A DNA stretch of 5,384 bases from Hyphomicrobiales bacterium. Lineage in GTDB: Bacteria > Pseudomonadota > Alphaproteobacteria > Rhizobiales > Xanthobacteraceae. The stretch is from NCBI GenBank assembly GCA_021730825.1, contig JAKFYO010000160.1, positions 1 to 5,384 of the forward strand, given 5' to 3'. Under the pieces are notes generated by a model, which saw only the letters and a program-made list of their open reading frames with translations, was not told the origin of the DNA and made no database searches. The position numbers and the translations under genes are program-made. How positions within the stretch are numbered: position 1 is the stretch's first letter; the number at the start of each line of letters is the position of its first letter. Positions 1 through 5,384 of this stretch are shown in pieces.

Positions 1-715
1 CGCCAGACGCCTTGATCTTGGCGACATAGGGCGAGAAGTCGGTGACCTTGGCGAGCGGGTGAAGTTCGTCGCCGACAATTTCGATGTCAGGACGGCGCTC
101 TTTCAGCATCTTGTTTGCCAGCGCGCGTACACCCTGGCCGAAGGCGTAATCCTGATTGATCAGGTACATCTTCTTCACTTCCTTCTTGTCCTTCAGGAAG
201 GCAGTGATTGCAGCCATCTTCTGCTCGGTGTTCGCGTCCCAGCGGAAGTGCCAGTAGCTGCACTTGTCGTTGGTCAGAATCGGGTCAACCGCGGCGTAGT
301 TGAGATAGACGACTTCCTTGCCGGGGTTGCGCTCGTTGTACTTGGTCACGAATTCCGAGATCGCGATCGCGAACGAAGTGCCGTTGCCCTGCGTGATGAT
401 GCGGATGCCGTCGTCGATGGCCTTCTGCACCTGCACGATGGTCTCTTGTGCGTTCAGCTTGTTGTCGAACGGAACGATTTCGAGCTTCTGGCCGTTCGCA
501 CCGCCCTTGGCGTTGATCTGTTCCAGAATGAACTGGAAGTTCTTCAAGCCCGTGTCGCCGATACCGGCCATCGGACCTGAGAGCGGATCGACATACGCGA
601 TGCGGATCGTCTTGCCCTGCGCTTCGGTTTTCGTCGGCAGCGCGAGATAACCGGCGCTGGCGACGAGGCCAACGGCGGCGAGCCCGAGCAGTTTCTTAGG
701 CATTTGCCATTTCAT
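1..715 (-). CDS. ABC transporter periplasmic substrate-binding protein, LivK/Peripla_BP_6 type (C-terminus beyond window)
   Basis: Extracytoplasmic solute receptor of a branched-chain-amino-acid-type (HAAT family) ABC importer. I translated 238 codons from the ATG at 715-713 with no stop before the window edge; family members usually have about 390-420 residues, so the last third is missing. Seen: an N-terminal signal peptide with lysines at 7-8, a hydrophobic stretch at about 9-26, and a likely cleavage after TEA (residue 32). The mature protein opens with IRIAYVDPLSGPMAGIGD, typical of the first strand and ligand loop of type I periplasmic binding folds. MYLINQDYAFGQG (183-195) and TDFSPYVAKIKASG (225-238) are typical of the second lobe. 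The start is fixed by a GGGAGGA ribosome binding site eight bases upstream. It lies downstream of, and on the same strand as, the hydroxylase fusion, but 297 bases away, so it may have its own promoter. HAAT receptors near aromatic-degradation genes often bind aromatic acids rather than amino acids. A role in importing the substrate of this cluster is inference. Confidence 0.93.
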   Translation of the reverse strand, partial: MKWQMPKKLLGLAAVGLVASAGYLALPTKTEAQGKTIRIAYVDPLSGPMAGIGDTGLKNFQFILEQINAKGGANGQKLEIVPFDNKLNAQETIVQVQKAIDDGIRIITQGNGTSFAIAISEFVTKYNERNPGKEVVYLNYAAVDPILTNDKCSYWHFRWDANTEQKMAAITAFLKDKKEVKKMYLINQDYAFGQGVRALANKMLKERRPDIEIVGDELHPLAKVTDFSPYVAKIKASG

Positions 716-723
716 CGTAGTTT

Positions 724-730
724 TCCTCCC
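724..730 (-). promoter_or_regulatory. Ribosome binding site of the substrate-binding protein gene
   Basis: On the minus strand this reads GGGAGGA, a near-perfect Shine-Dalgarno sequence, followed by an eight-base spacer to the ATG at 715-713. It decides the start in favour of Met1 over the in-frame Met5 (703-701) and suggests strong translation, as expected for an abundant periplasmic receptor. Confidence 0.8.
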
Positions 731-794
731 AAGGAATTTTGCGACCGATTGGTGCGCCGCGCTTTGTTTTTGTTCTTCGCTTTTCGCATTTGAC

Positions 795-810
795 GCCGAT
801 AACTGTCGGC
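795..810 (-). repeat. Short inverted repeat GCCGA-N6-TCGGC
   Basis: Five-base perfect arms with a six-base centre, about 80 bases upstream of the binding-protein start. It could be a small hairpin in the leader or an operator half-site pair. No T-run follows on either strand. Chance occurrence in GC-rich DNA is quite possible. Confidence 0.3.
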
Positions 811-833
811 ACACCCGTGATCGGTTTGCACGC

Positions 834-848
834 TGGCTTCGAGAGCCA
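834..848 (-). repeat. Short inverted repeat (possible leader hairpin)
   Basis: TGGCT and AGCCA enclose a five-base loop. After one mismatch the stem can gain two more G-C pairs at 831-832 and 850-851. It lies about 120 bases upstream of the binding-protein start and would sit in its leader if transcription begins further upstream. There is no U-tract, so a terminator is unlikely; mRNA stabilisation or a protein site is possible. Confidence 0.35.
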
Positions 849-1009
849 TCGCCTAAGACTTTCAGGCACTTGCGAACCATTCGTCAATAGCGATGCGGCA
901 GTTGCGAAGCGGCGGCGATGCCCGAAATCTTCGCAGCGCGAATCGGCCGCATGATGCAGCGCAGCAACCAGCCCGCTCTGCGGAAGTAAGGCTGTCGTTT
1001 TTAATCGAT

Positions 1010-3343
1010 CTATTCCGCGGCCTGTTTCCGCGCGCCGCGCTGATGACTGCGCGGTTTTACTCTACGGCGAAGTTCCGCGAGATCGGCGCGCTCCCGCACG
1101 GCAGTCCGGAACGACTGATCCTTACCCGGCAAATACTGCAGCGGGCATGCGATGGCATCGACGCCATACCAGGCTGCGGCGCGCATCGTGAAATTGGGAT
1201 CGACGAGGTGCGGACGCGCGAGCGCGACCAGATCGGCGCGGCCGGCGGCGAGAATTGTATTTACCTGATCGGCCGTCGTGATGTTGCCGACGCACATGGT
1301 CGCGATCTTCGCTTCGTTGCGGATTTGATCCGAATAAGGCGTTTGGAACATGCGGCCGAAGACGGGCTCGGCGTCATAAACTGTTTGCCCGGTCGAGACA
1401 TCGATCAGGTCGCAGCCCTCGCGCGCGAAAGCGCGGGACATTTCAACGGATTCTTCGCCCGTGATACCGCCGTCTTTCCAGTCGGTCGCCGAGATGCGCA
1501 CCGACATCGGCTTTGCGATCGGCCAGACTTCGCGGATTGCGCGGAAAACTTCGAGCGGAAAGCGTAGACGATTATCGAGCGAACCGCCGTATTCGTCCCG
1601 GCGCTGATTGGTCAGCGGCGAGATGAAGGTGGCTAACAGATAACCGTGCGCACAATGAAGCTCGAGCATGTCGAAGCCCGCGCGTTCGGCGCGCTCAGCC
1701 GCCTGCGCGAAATCCGCTTTCACTTTATCCATGTCCGCGCGCGTCATTTCGCGAGGGCGTACGCTGTGCGGATAATAAGGAAGCGGCGAGGGCGCGATGA
1801 TCGGCCATGCGCCGGTCTCGAGCGGTTCGTCGATGCCTTCCCACATCAGCTTGGTCGCGCCCTTGCGGCCGGCGTGGCCGAGTTGGAGACAGATTTTCGC
1901 GGCAGAATTTGCGTGCACGAAATCGGTGACGCGCTTCCATGCTGCTTCCTGTTCGTCAGTGTAGATGCCGGCGCAGCCCGGCGAGATGCGTGCCTCGGCA
2001 GAAACGTCCGTCATCTCGGTATAGACAAGCCCGGCGCCGCCGATCGCGCGGCTACCCAGATGCACGAGATGCCAATCGTTCGGCACGCCGTCTTTGGCCG
2101 AGTATTGGCACATCGGCGAGACCACGACGCGGTTCGGAATTTCCATGTCGCGAAGCTTAAGCGGCTGAAACATCGGCGGTACGGGGTGTTTTGCGTCAGC
2201 CCCTGCAACACCTTGCGCGAACATCTCGCCCGCTTGCCCGATAAATTCCGGCGCGCGGAGCTGCAGATTGTCCCAGGTGATCGCTTTCGAGCGCGTCATG
2301 AGGCCGAAAGCGAATTGCCGCGGATCCATGTCCCAGAAGCGGTCCACATGCTCGAACCAGACGAGCGAAACATCGGCGGCGTGTTGCGTCTTCTCGACGT
2401 CCTCGCGGCGCGAGGTTTCGAAATGGTGCAGCGCTGCGGGAACGTCCAGCCGCTTTTTTTCGAGCGATTGAAACAACGCAATCGCGTCTTCCATGGCTAA
2501 CTTGGTGCCGGAGCCGATGGAAAAGTGTGCGGTCGCCTTGGCATCGCCGAGCAACACCACGTTATTCATGATCCAGCGCTCGTTCGCGACGCGAGGAAAA
2601 TTCCGCCACATTGAGCGGTTCGTGATCAGTTTGTGACCCTGGAGTTCGTTCGCAAAAAGTTTCTCGATAAAACGCGCGGACTCTTCTTCCGAGAGATTTG
2701 CCAATCCCGCGCGCTCGAATGTTTCGGGCTGCACCTCGAAGATCCAGGTCGAGCGGTTCGGTTCATATTGGTAGCAATGCGCGATGAAGATGCCGAATTC
2801 GGTTTCCTTGAAGAAAAACGTGAACGCATCGAAGGAACGCGTCGAGCCCATCCAGGTGAACTTGTTCGGGCGGAAGTCGATGTCGGTGCTGAAGTGCTCG
2901 CGAAACTGTTCGCGTATCCGGCTGTTCGAGCCGTCGGCGGCAATGATCAGATCGTAACCATCCAGCGATGCGAGCGACGGATCGACCTCGGTTTCAAAGT
3001 TAAGTTTCACACCGAGCGCGCGCGCACGATCGTGCAGAAGCTTGAGTAAAGTTGTGCGTGCACAACCGCAAAAGCCGTTGCCGCCGATGCGGTGCAGGCT
3101 GCCTTTGAAATGAATTTCGATGTCGTCCCAGTAGGCGAAATTATCGGCGATCGCCTGATAGCTCTCGCGGTCGTACTTCTCGAAGGTGTCGAGTGTCTCG
3201 TCGGAGAACACCACGCCGAAGCCGAAGGTATCGTCGGCGCGGTTGCGCTCGAATACATCGATCTCGATGTTCGGCCATGCTTTGGCGGCGAGAATCGAAA
3301 AATAAACGCCGGCCGGTCCGCCGCCCACGACTGCGATTCGCAT
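1010..3343 (-). CDS. Bifunctional FAD monooxygenase / Old Yellow Enzyme fusion, 2-aminobenzoyl-CoA monooxygenase/reductase type (salicylyl-CoA 5-hydroxylase/oxidoreductase family)
   Basis: Cytoplasmic two-flavin enzyme of 777 residues. The known family member, 2-aminobenzoyl-CoA monooxygenase/reductase of Azoarcus evansii, uses O2 and NADH to hydroxylate the ring of the CoA thioester at C5 and then reduces it to a non-aromatic oxo-cyclohexene-carboxyl-CoA. Seen in the N-terminal half (about 1-370): Rossmann GGGPAG (7-12), family-typical [14 protein letters not shown] (41-54), FCGCAR (91-96), the DG motif AADGSNSR (135-142) and the FAD ribityl GD motif LLGDA (264-268). A linker at about 371-388 leads to the Old Yellow Enzyme domain (about 389-745). 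This carries SPMCQYS (C412 and Y414, matching C26 and Y28 of YqjM), HCAHGY (H563, H566, Y568), the [11 protein letters not shown] signature (585-595) and FMN-phosphate residues near 686-687 and 701-710. The tail is short and basic. Start: ATG at 3343-3341 with CGAGG seven bases upstream. It is divergent from the MarR-ligase operon. Family is certain; whether the substrate is 2-aminobenzoyl-, salicylyl- or another aryl-CoA is not settled by sequence. Confidence 0.95.
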   Translation of the reverse strand: MRIAVVGGGPAGVYFSILAAKAWPNIEIDVFERNRADDTFGFGVVFSDETLDTFEKYDRESYQAIADNFAYWDDIEIHFKGSLHRIGGNGFCGCARTTLLKLLHDRARALGVKLNFETEVDPSLASLDGYDLIIAADGSNSRIREQFREHFSTDIDFRPNKFTWMGSTRSFDAFTFFFKETEFGIFIAHCYQYEPNRSTWIFEVQPETFERAGLANLSEEESARFIEKLFANELQGHKLITNRSMWRNFPRVANERWIMNNVVLLGDAKATAHFSIGSGTKLAMEDAIALFQSLEKKRLDVPAALHHFETSRREDVEKTQHAADVSLVWFEHVDRFWDMDPRQFAFGLMTRSKAITWDNLQLRAPEFIGQAGEMFAQGVAGADAKHPVPPMFQPLKLRDMEIPNRVVVSPMCQYSAKDGVPNDWHLVHLGSRAIGGAGLVYTEMTDVSAEARISPGCAGIYTDEQEAAWKRVTDFVHANSAAKICLQLGHAGRKGATKLMWEGIDEPLETGAWPIIAPSPLPYYPHSVRPREMTRADMDKVKADFAQAAERAERAGFDMLELHCAHGYLLATFISPLTNQRRDEYGGSLDNRLRFPLEVFRAIREVWPIAKPMSVRISATDWKDGGITGEESVEMSRAFAREGCDLIDVSTGQTVYDAEPVFGRMFQTPYSDQIRNEAKIATMCVGNITTADQVNTILAAGRADLVALARPHLVDPNFTMRAAAWYGVDAIACPLQYLPGKDQSFRTAVRERADLAELRRRVKPRSHQRGARKQAAE

Positions 3344-3355
3344 CGGAAAACCTCG
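3341..3355 (-). repeat. Outer inverted repeat, left arm: ribosome binding site and start of the hydroxylase gene
   Basis: On the minus strand this reads CGAGGTTTTCCGATG and contains the Shine-Dalgarno-like GAGG, seven spacer bases and the start codon. It matches the right arm (3416-3430) in 14 of 15 positions in inverted orientation. Its axis is offset by about three bases from the inner palindrome. Confidence 0.75.
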
Positions 3356-3367
3356 TGTTTTCGCCGC

Positions 3368-3396
3368 TTGCAGGAAAAATAGTTTAGGCTTAAAGT
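3368..3396 (+). promoter_or_regulatory. Candidate promoter for the MarR-ligase operon
   Basis: TTGCAG (3368-3373, three of six to the sigma-70 -35 consensus), a 17-base spacer, then TAAAGT (3391-3396, four of six to the -10 consensus). The -10 lies in the right half of the palindromic core, so repressor bound there would block it. The match is weak alone; support comes from correct spacing and from the mirror-image element on the other strand. Confidence 0.4.
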
Positions 3397-3409
3397 AATT
3401 TCACTGCAA
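3381..3409 (-). promoter_or_regulatory. Candidate promoter for the hydroxylase fusion gene
   Basis: Read on the minus strand: TTGCAG (3409-3404), a 17-base spacer, then TAAACT (3386-3381). This is the exact mirror image of the plus-strand candidate about the same centre, so the two promoters overlap and could be shut by one bound dimer. The -35 match is weak (three of six). Confidence 0.4.
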
Positions 3410-3415
3410 GTCTCT

Positions 3416-3430
3416 CGAGGTCTTCCGATG
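3416..3430 (+). repeat. Outer inverted repeat, right arm: ribosome binding site and start of the MarR gene
   Basis: Reads CGAGGTCTTCCGATG, with GAGG at 3417-3420, a seven-base spacer and the ATG at 3428-3430. It is nearly identical to the translation start of the divergent hydroxylase gene. It supports 3428 as the MarR start. Confidence 0.75.
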
Positions 3431-3934
3431 GAGCTCGAACAGTCCGCGGCGCTGGACGCCGAAAGCAAGATTGCCGATGCCCCCGGCGATCACAAAGCCG
3501 AGTTGCGGCTCTGGTTGCGGCTGCTTGCAACGAACTCGCTGATCGAGACCGAAATCCGCCGCCGCCTGCGCGAGCGCTTCGACGTAACATTGCCGCGCTT
3601 CGATCTGATGGCGCAACTCGAGCGCAAACCGCACGGCATGACGCTCGGCGAACTTTCGCAGCGCATGATGGTGACGAACGGCAACGTCACCGGCCTCGTC
3701 GACCGGCTACTCGCCGAAGAAGTTATCTCGCGCAAGCAACACAAGAGCGACCGCCGCTCGCATATCGTGAGCCTCACCGAGAAGGGCAGGCGGCAATTCG
3801 CGCGCATGGCGAAGGAGCACAAAGACTGGATTGCCGCGATGTTCGGCGAACTTACCCAGAGTGAATGCGTGGCGCTTACAAAAATGCTTGGCAAGCTGAA
3901 GACCAGCGTACGTATCGCGGTCACGCAGAGCTGA
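3428..3934 (+). CDS. MarR-family transcriptional regulator
   Basis: Cytoplasmic dimeric winged-helix DNA-binding protein of 168 residues, slightly long for MarR because of an N-terminal extension of about 20 residues. Seen: an amphipathic dimerisation helix at about 24-50 (LRLWLRLLATNSLIETEIRRRL), a winged-helix core from about 56 (LPRFDLMAQLERKPHGMTLGEL), a recognition helix near 82-96 (VTNGNVTGLVDRLLAE), the conserved wing with SDRRSHIVSLTEKG (107-120; D108 and R110 as the family DxR), and a C-terminal dimerisation helix from about 140. The ligase starts 18 bases after its stop, so the two form an operon, divergent from the hydroxylase fusion. MarR relatives controlling aromatic CoA pathways (for example CouR, which responds to p-coumaroyl-CoA) are usually repressors released by the CoA thioester. 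By analogy the inducer here may be the ligase product. It probably autoregulates through the palindrome 5' of it. Confidence 0.93.
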   Translation: MELEQSAALDAESKIADAPGDHKAELRLWLRLLATNSLIETEIRRRLRERFDVTLPRFDLMAQLERKPHGMTLGELSQRMMVTNGNVTGLVDRLLAEEVISRKQHKSDRRSHIVSLTEKGRRQFARMAKEHKDWIAAMFGELTQSECVALTKMLGKLKTSVRIAVTQS

Positions 3935-3939
3935 AGAAT

Positions 3940-3947
3940 GGAGGAGG
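3940..3947 (+). promoter_or_regulatory. Ribosome binding site of the ligase gene
   Basis: GGAGGAGG lies five to eight bases before the ATG at 3953, depending on which GGAGG pairs. An in-frame alternative ATG at 3938 overlaps this motif and has no good ribosome binding site of its own, so 3953 is preferred. Confidence 0.75.
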
Positions 3948-3952
3948 TTCGG

Positions 3953-5384
3953 ATGTTTGCCAGCGCCCATATCGACACCTTCGCAAGAGACAACCTTCCG
4001 CCGCGAGAGCTTCAACCCGAATTCGTATTCGATCTGCCGGAGCTTCAATATCCGTCACGGCTGAATGCCTGCGTCGAGTTGCTCGATAAGGCCGTCGAAC
4101 GCGGCTTCGGAGGCAGACCCTGCATCGTCACGGCTACTGAGACGCTGAGCTACGCAGAACTGCAAGAGCGCGTGAACCGGATCGCAAACGTGCTCGTGAA
4201 CGATCTCGGTCTTGTGCCGGGCAATCGCGTGCTTTTGCGCTCCGCGAACAACGTCATGATGGTTGCGAGTTATTTTGCGGTGCTGAAGGCAGGCGGTGTC
4301 GTGGTTGCGACCATGCCGCTCCTGCGCGCGAAGGAAATTTCCTATGCAATCCAGAAAGCGAAGATTCAATTTGCGCTCTGCGATGCTCGCCTCGCAGAGG
4401 AAATGGAGAAAGCAAAGCCGCTCTCGCCGGGTCTGAACAAGGTCGCATACTGGGGTCAGGGCGGTCTCGAAACCCTAATGGCGCAGCGTGGCTACGAGAG
4501 TTTCGCGGCCTGCAACACTGCCGCCGATGACGTCTGCCTGATTGCCTTCACCTCCGGCACCACGGGCCAGCCTAAAGGCACCATGCACTTTCACCGCGAC
4601 TTGCTTGCGGTCTGCGACACCTATGGCAAACACGTGCTGCGGGCCAATGCGGATGACCGCTTCATCGGCTCGCCGCCGCTTGCCTTTACTTTCGGCGTCG
4701 GCGGCCTTGTGTTCTTTCCGTTGCATGTTGGCGCTTCGACGGTGTTGCTTGAAAAGGCGACGCCGGACGAACTGCTTTCCGCGGTCGAAAAGTATCGCGC
4801 AACAGTCTGCTTCACCGCGCCAACGGCCTATCGTGCGGTTCTCGGAAAGCTCGAAGGCCGCGATATTTCATCGCTGCGCAAATGCGTGTCGGCCGGCGAG
4901 GCGCTTCCCAAAGCGACATGGGAAGCGTGGCACGCGGCGACCGGCATCAAAATTCTCGACGGCATCGGCTCCACCGAGATGCTGCATATTTTTATCGGTT
5001 CCCCGGAGGAAAGCCTGCGTGCCGGCGCGACCGGAAAACCCGTCCCCGGCTATTACGCGAAGATCATCGACGAGAGCGGCAATGCGCTGCCGCCGAATAC
5101 GCCGGGCCGCCTCGCGGTGCGCGGGCCGACAGGTTGCCGCTACCTCGCTGACGAGCGGCAGAATAAATATGTCGAGGACGGCTGGAACATCACCGGCGAC
5201 ACGTATCTCTGCGATAAGGATGGCTACTTCTGGTATCAGGCGCGCTCCGACGACATGATCATCTCCGCGGGCTACAACATCGCGGGTCCTGAAGTGGAGT
5301 CAGTGTTGCTCTCGCATCCGGCGGTCGCAGAATGCGGCGTGGTCGGATGTCCCGATGCAGAGCGCGGACAGATCGTGAACTGTC
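3953..5384 (+). CDS. Aromatic acyl-CoA ligase, 2-aminobenzoate-CoA ligase-like (C-terminus beyond window)
   Basis: Adenylate-forming enzyme that activates an aromatic carboxylic acid with ATP and CoA to the aryl-CoA thioester, in the cytoplasm. I translated 477 codons without a stop; the benzoate-CoA ligase family has about 520-550 residues, so the end is missing. Seen: the N-terminus SAHIDTFARDNLPP (4-17), characteristic of 2-aminobenzoate-CoA ligase relatives; the ATP-binding motif FTSGTTGQPKG (199-209); the substrate-pocket segment SPPLAFTFGVGG (240-251); GIGSTEM (337-343); the GDT motif with D416; and the hinge segment RSDDMIISAGYNIAGPEVE (431-449). The C-terminal catalytic lysine lies beyond the window, so it cannot be checked. 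The gene follows the MarR gene by 18 bases and is divergent from the hydroxylase fusion that would use its product. Substrate assignment (2-aminobenzoate rather than benzoate or salicylate) rests on motif resemblance and the neighbouring enzyme. Confidence 0.92.
   Translation, partial: MFASAHIDTFARDNLPPRELQPEFVFDLPELQYPSRLNACVELLDKAVERGFGGRPCIVTATETLSYAELQERVNRIANVLVNDLGLVPGNRVLLRSANNVMMVASYFAVLKAGGVVVATMPLLRAKEISYAIQKAKIQFALCDARLAEEMEKAKPLSPGLNKVAYWGQGGLETLMAQRGYESFAACNTAADDVCLIAFTSGTTGQPKGTMHFHRDLLAVCDTYGKHVLRANADDRFIGSPPLAFTFGVGGLVFFPLHVGASTVLLEKATPDELLSAVEKYRATVCFTAPTAYRAVLGKLEGRDISSLRKCVSAGEALPKATWEAWHAATGIKILDGIGSTEMLHIFIGSPEESLRAGATGKPVPGYYAKIIDESGNALPPNTPGRLAVRGPTGCRYLADERQNKYVEDGWNITGDTYLCDKDGYFWYQARSDDMIISAGYNIAGPEVESVLLSHPAVAECGVVGCPDAERGQIVNC

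Larger units (their letters stand above)
716..1009. other. Non-coding stretch between the binding-protein gene and the hydroxylase fusion
   Basis: I see no convincing gene in these 294 bases. Short open frames on both strands lack ribosome binding sites and recognisable protein features. The region probably holds the end of the hydroxylase transcript and the promoter and leader of the binding-protein gene. Small inverted repeats are visible: GCCGA/TCGGC (795-810), TGGCT/AGCCA (834-848) and TGCGAAG/CTTCGCA (903-909 and 929-935). None is followed by a T-run on the minus strand, so there is no clear intrinsic terminator. A -35-like TTGACG on the minus strand (882-887) has only a poor -10 match (TGAAAG, 859-864) at 17 bases. 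The part nearest the gene (about 755-790) is purine/A-rich on the minus strand. Confidence 0.6.
3367..3410. promoter_or_regulatory. 44-bp imperfect palindrome, candidate MarR operator
   Basis: The centre of the divergent intergenic region shows dyad symmetry over 22 base pairs, of which I count 17 as matched. The outermost arms are perfect (CTTGCAG at 3367-3373 and CTGCAAG at 3404-3410). The AT-rich core is TTTAGGCTTAAA (3383-3394), with further matched pairs between. MarR-family dimers typically bind AT-rich palindromes of about 16-20 bp that overlap promoters beside their own gene, so the core is the best operator candidate. The symmetry is seen; binding by the neighbouring regulator is inferred. 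Confidence 0.6.

Noticed and set aside
59..580. Open frame of 173 codons on the plus strand
   Set aside because: Antisense to the periplasmic binding protein, whose translation matches a known family throughout.
827..848. Possible sigma-54 promoter on the minus strand (TGGC ... GC)
   Set aside because: The spacing between the GG and GC elements is two bases too short for the strict -24/-12 arrangement.
990..1009. T-run after the hydroxylase stop as an intrinsic terminator
   Set aside because: The T-run (about 997-1002) is on the plus strand, the wrong strand for this minus-strand gene, and has no adjacent stem.
893..1567. Open frame of 224 codons on the plus strand overlapping the end of the hydroxylase fusion
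   Set aside because: Antisense to the well-supported Old Yellow Enzyme domain; no recognisable motifs and no ribosome binding site. Long antisense frames are expected in GC-rich codon-biased genes.
1646..2500. Open frame of 284 codons on the plus strand
   Set aside because: Entirely antisense to the hydroxylase fusion, rich in Arg/His/Ala with no domain features; a shadow of codon bias.
4542..5258. Open frame of 238 codons on the plus strand within the ligase
   Set aside because: Out of frame with the ligase, which shows all adenylation motifs in order across this stretch; the alternative product is low-complexity Arg/Ser/Pro-rich.
1..5384. CRISPR array, insertion sequence, tRNA or rRNA gene
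   Set aside because: No tandem spaced repeats, transposase motifs, cloverleaf or rRNA-like sequence seen; nearly all of the window is accounted for by four genes.

Overview
The window is moderately GC-rich bacterial DNA with the codon bias of an alphaproteobacterium. The gene content (LivK-type binding protein, aromatic acyl-CoA ligase, flavin monooxygenase/Old Yellow Enzyme fusion, MarR regulator) resembles Bradyrhizobium/Rhodopseudomonas-type Rhizobiales. That placement is inferred from style and content only; no rRNA or other phylogenetic marker is present.

Layout: (1) 1-715, minus strand: N-terminal 238 codons of a periplasmic binding protein of a branched-chain-amino-acid-type ABC transporter, running off the left edge. 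(2) 716-1009: non-coding leader/intergenic DNA with a strong ribosome binding site and several small inverted repeats. (3) 1010-3343, minus strand: a complete 777-residue protein fusing an FAD aromatic hydroxylase to an Old Yellow Enzyme domain, the architecture of 2-aminobenzoyl-CoA monooxygenase/reductase (annotated in many genomes as bifunctional salicylyl-CoA 5-hydroxylase/oxidoreductase). (4) 3344-3427: a compact divergent control region. (5) 3428-3934, plus strand: a MarR-family regulator. (6) 3953-5384, plus strand: an aromatic acyl-CoA ligase most like 2-aminobenzoate-CoA ligase, running off the right edge before its C-terminal catalytic-lysine domain.

Together these genes fit the aerobic CoA-thioester ('hybrid') route for 2-aminobenzoate (anthranilate) or a close analogue such as salicylate. 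The ABC binding protein may deliver the aromatic acid, the ligase activates it to the CoA thioester, and the fusion enzyme hydroxylates and then reduces the ring so that beta-oxidation-like enzymes, not seen here, can finish the job. The MarR protein is the obvious local regulator.

The most unusual structure is the 90-bp region spanning the two divergent start codons. Its core is a 44-bp imperfect palindrome (3367-3410) with mirror-image promoter-like elements for both directions. It is flanked by a second, outer inverted repeat that gives both genes almost the same ribosome-binding-site-to-start-codon sequence (14 of 15 bases).
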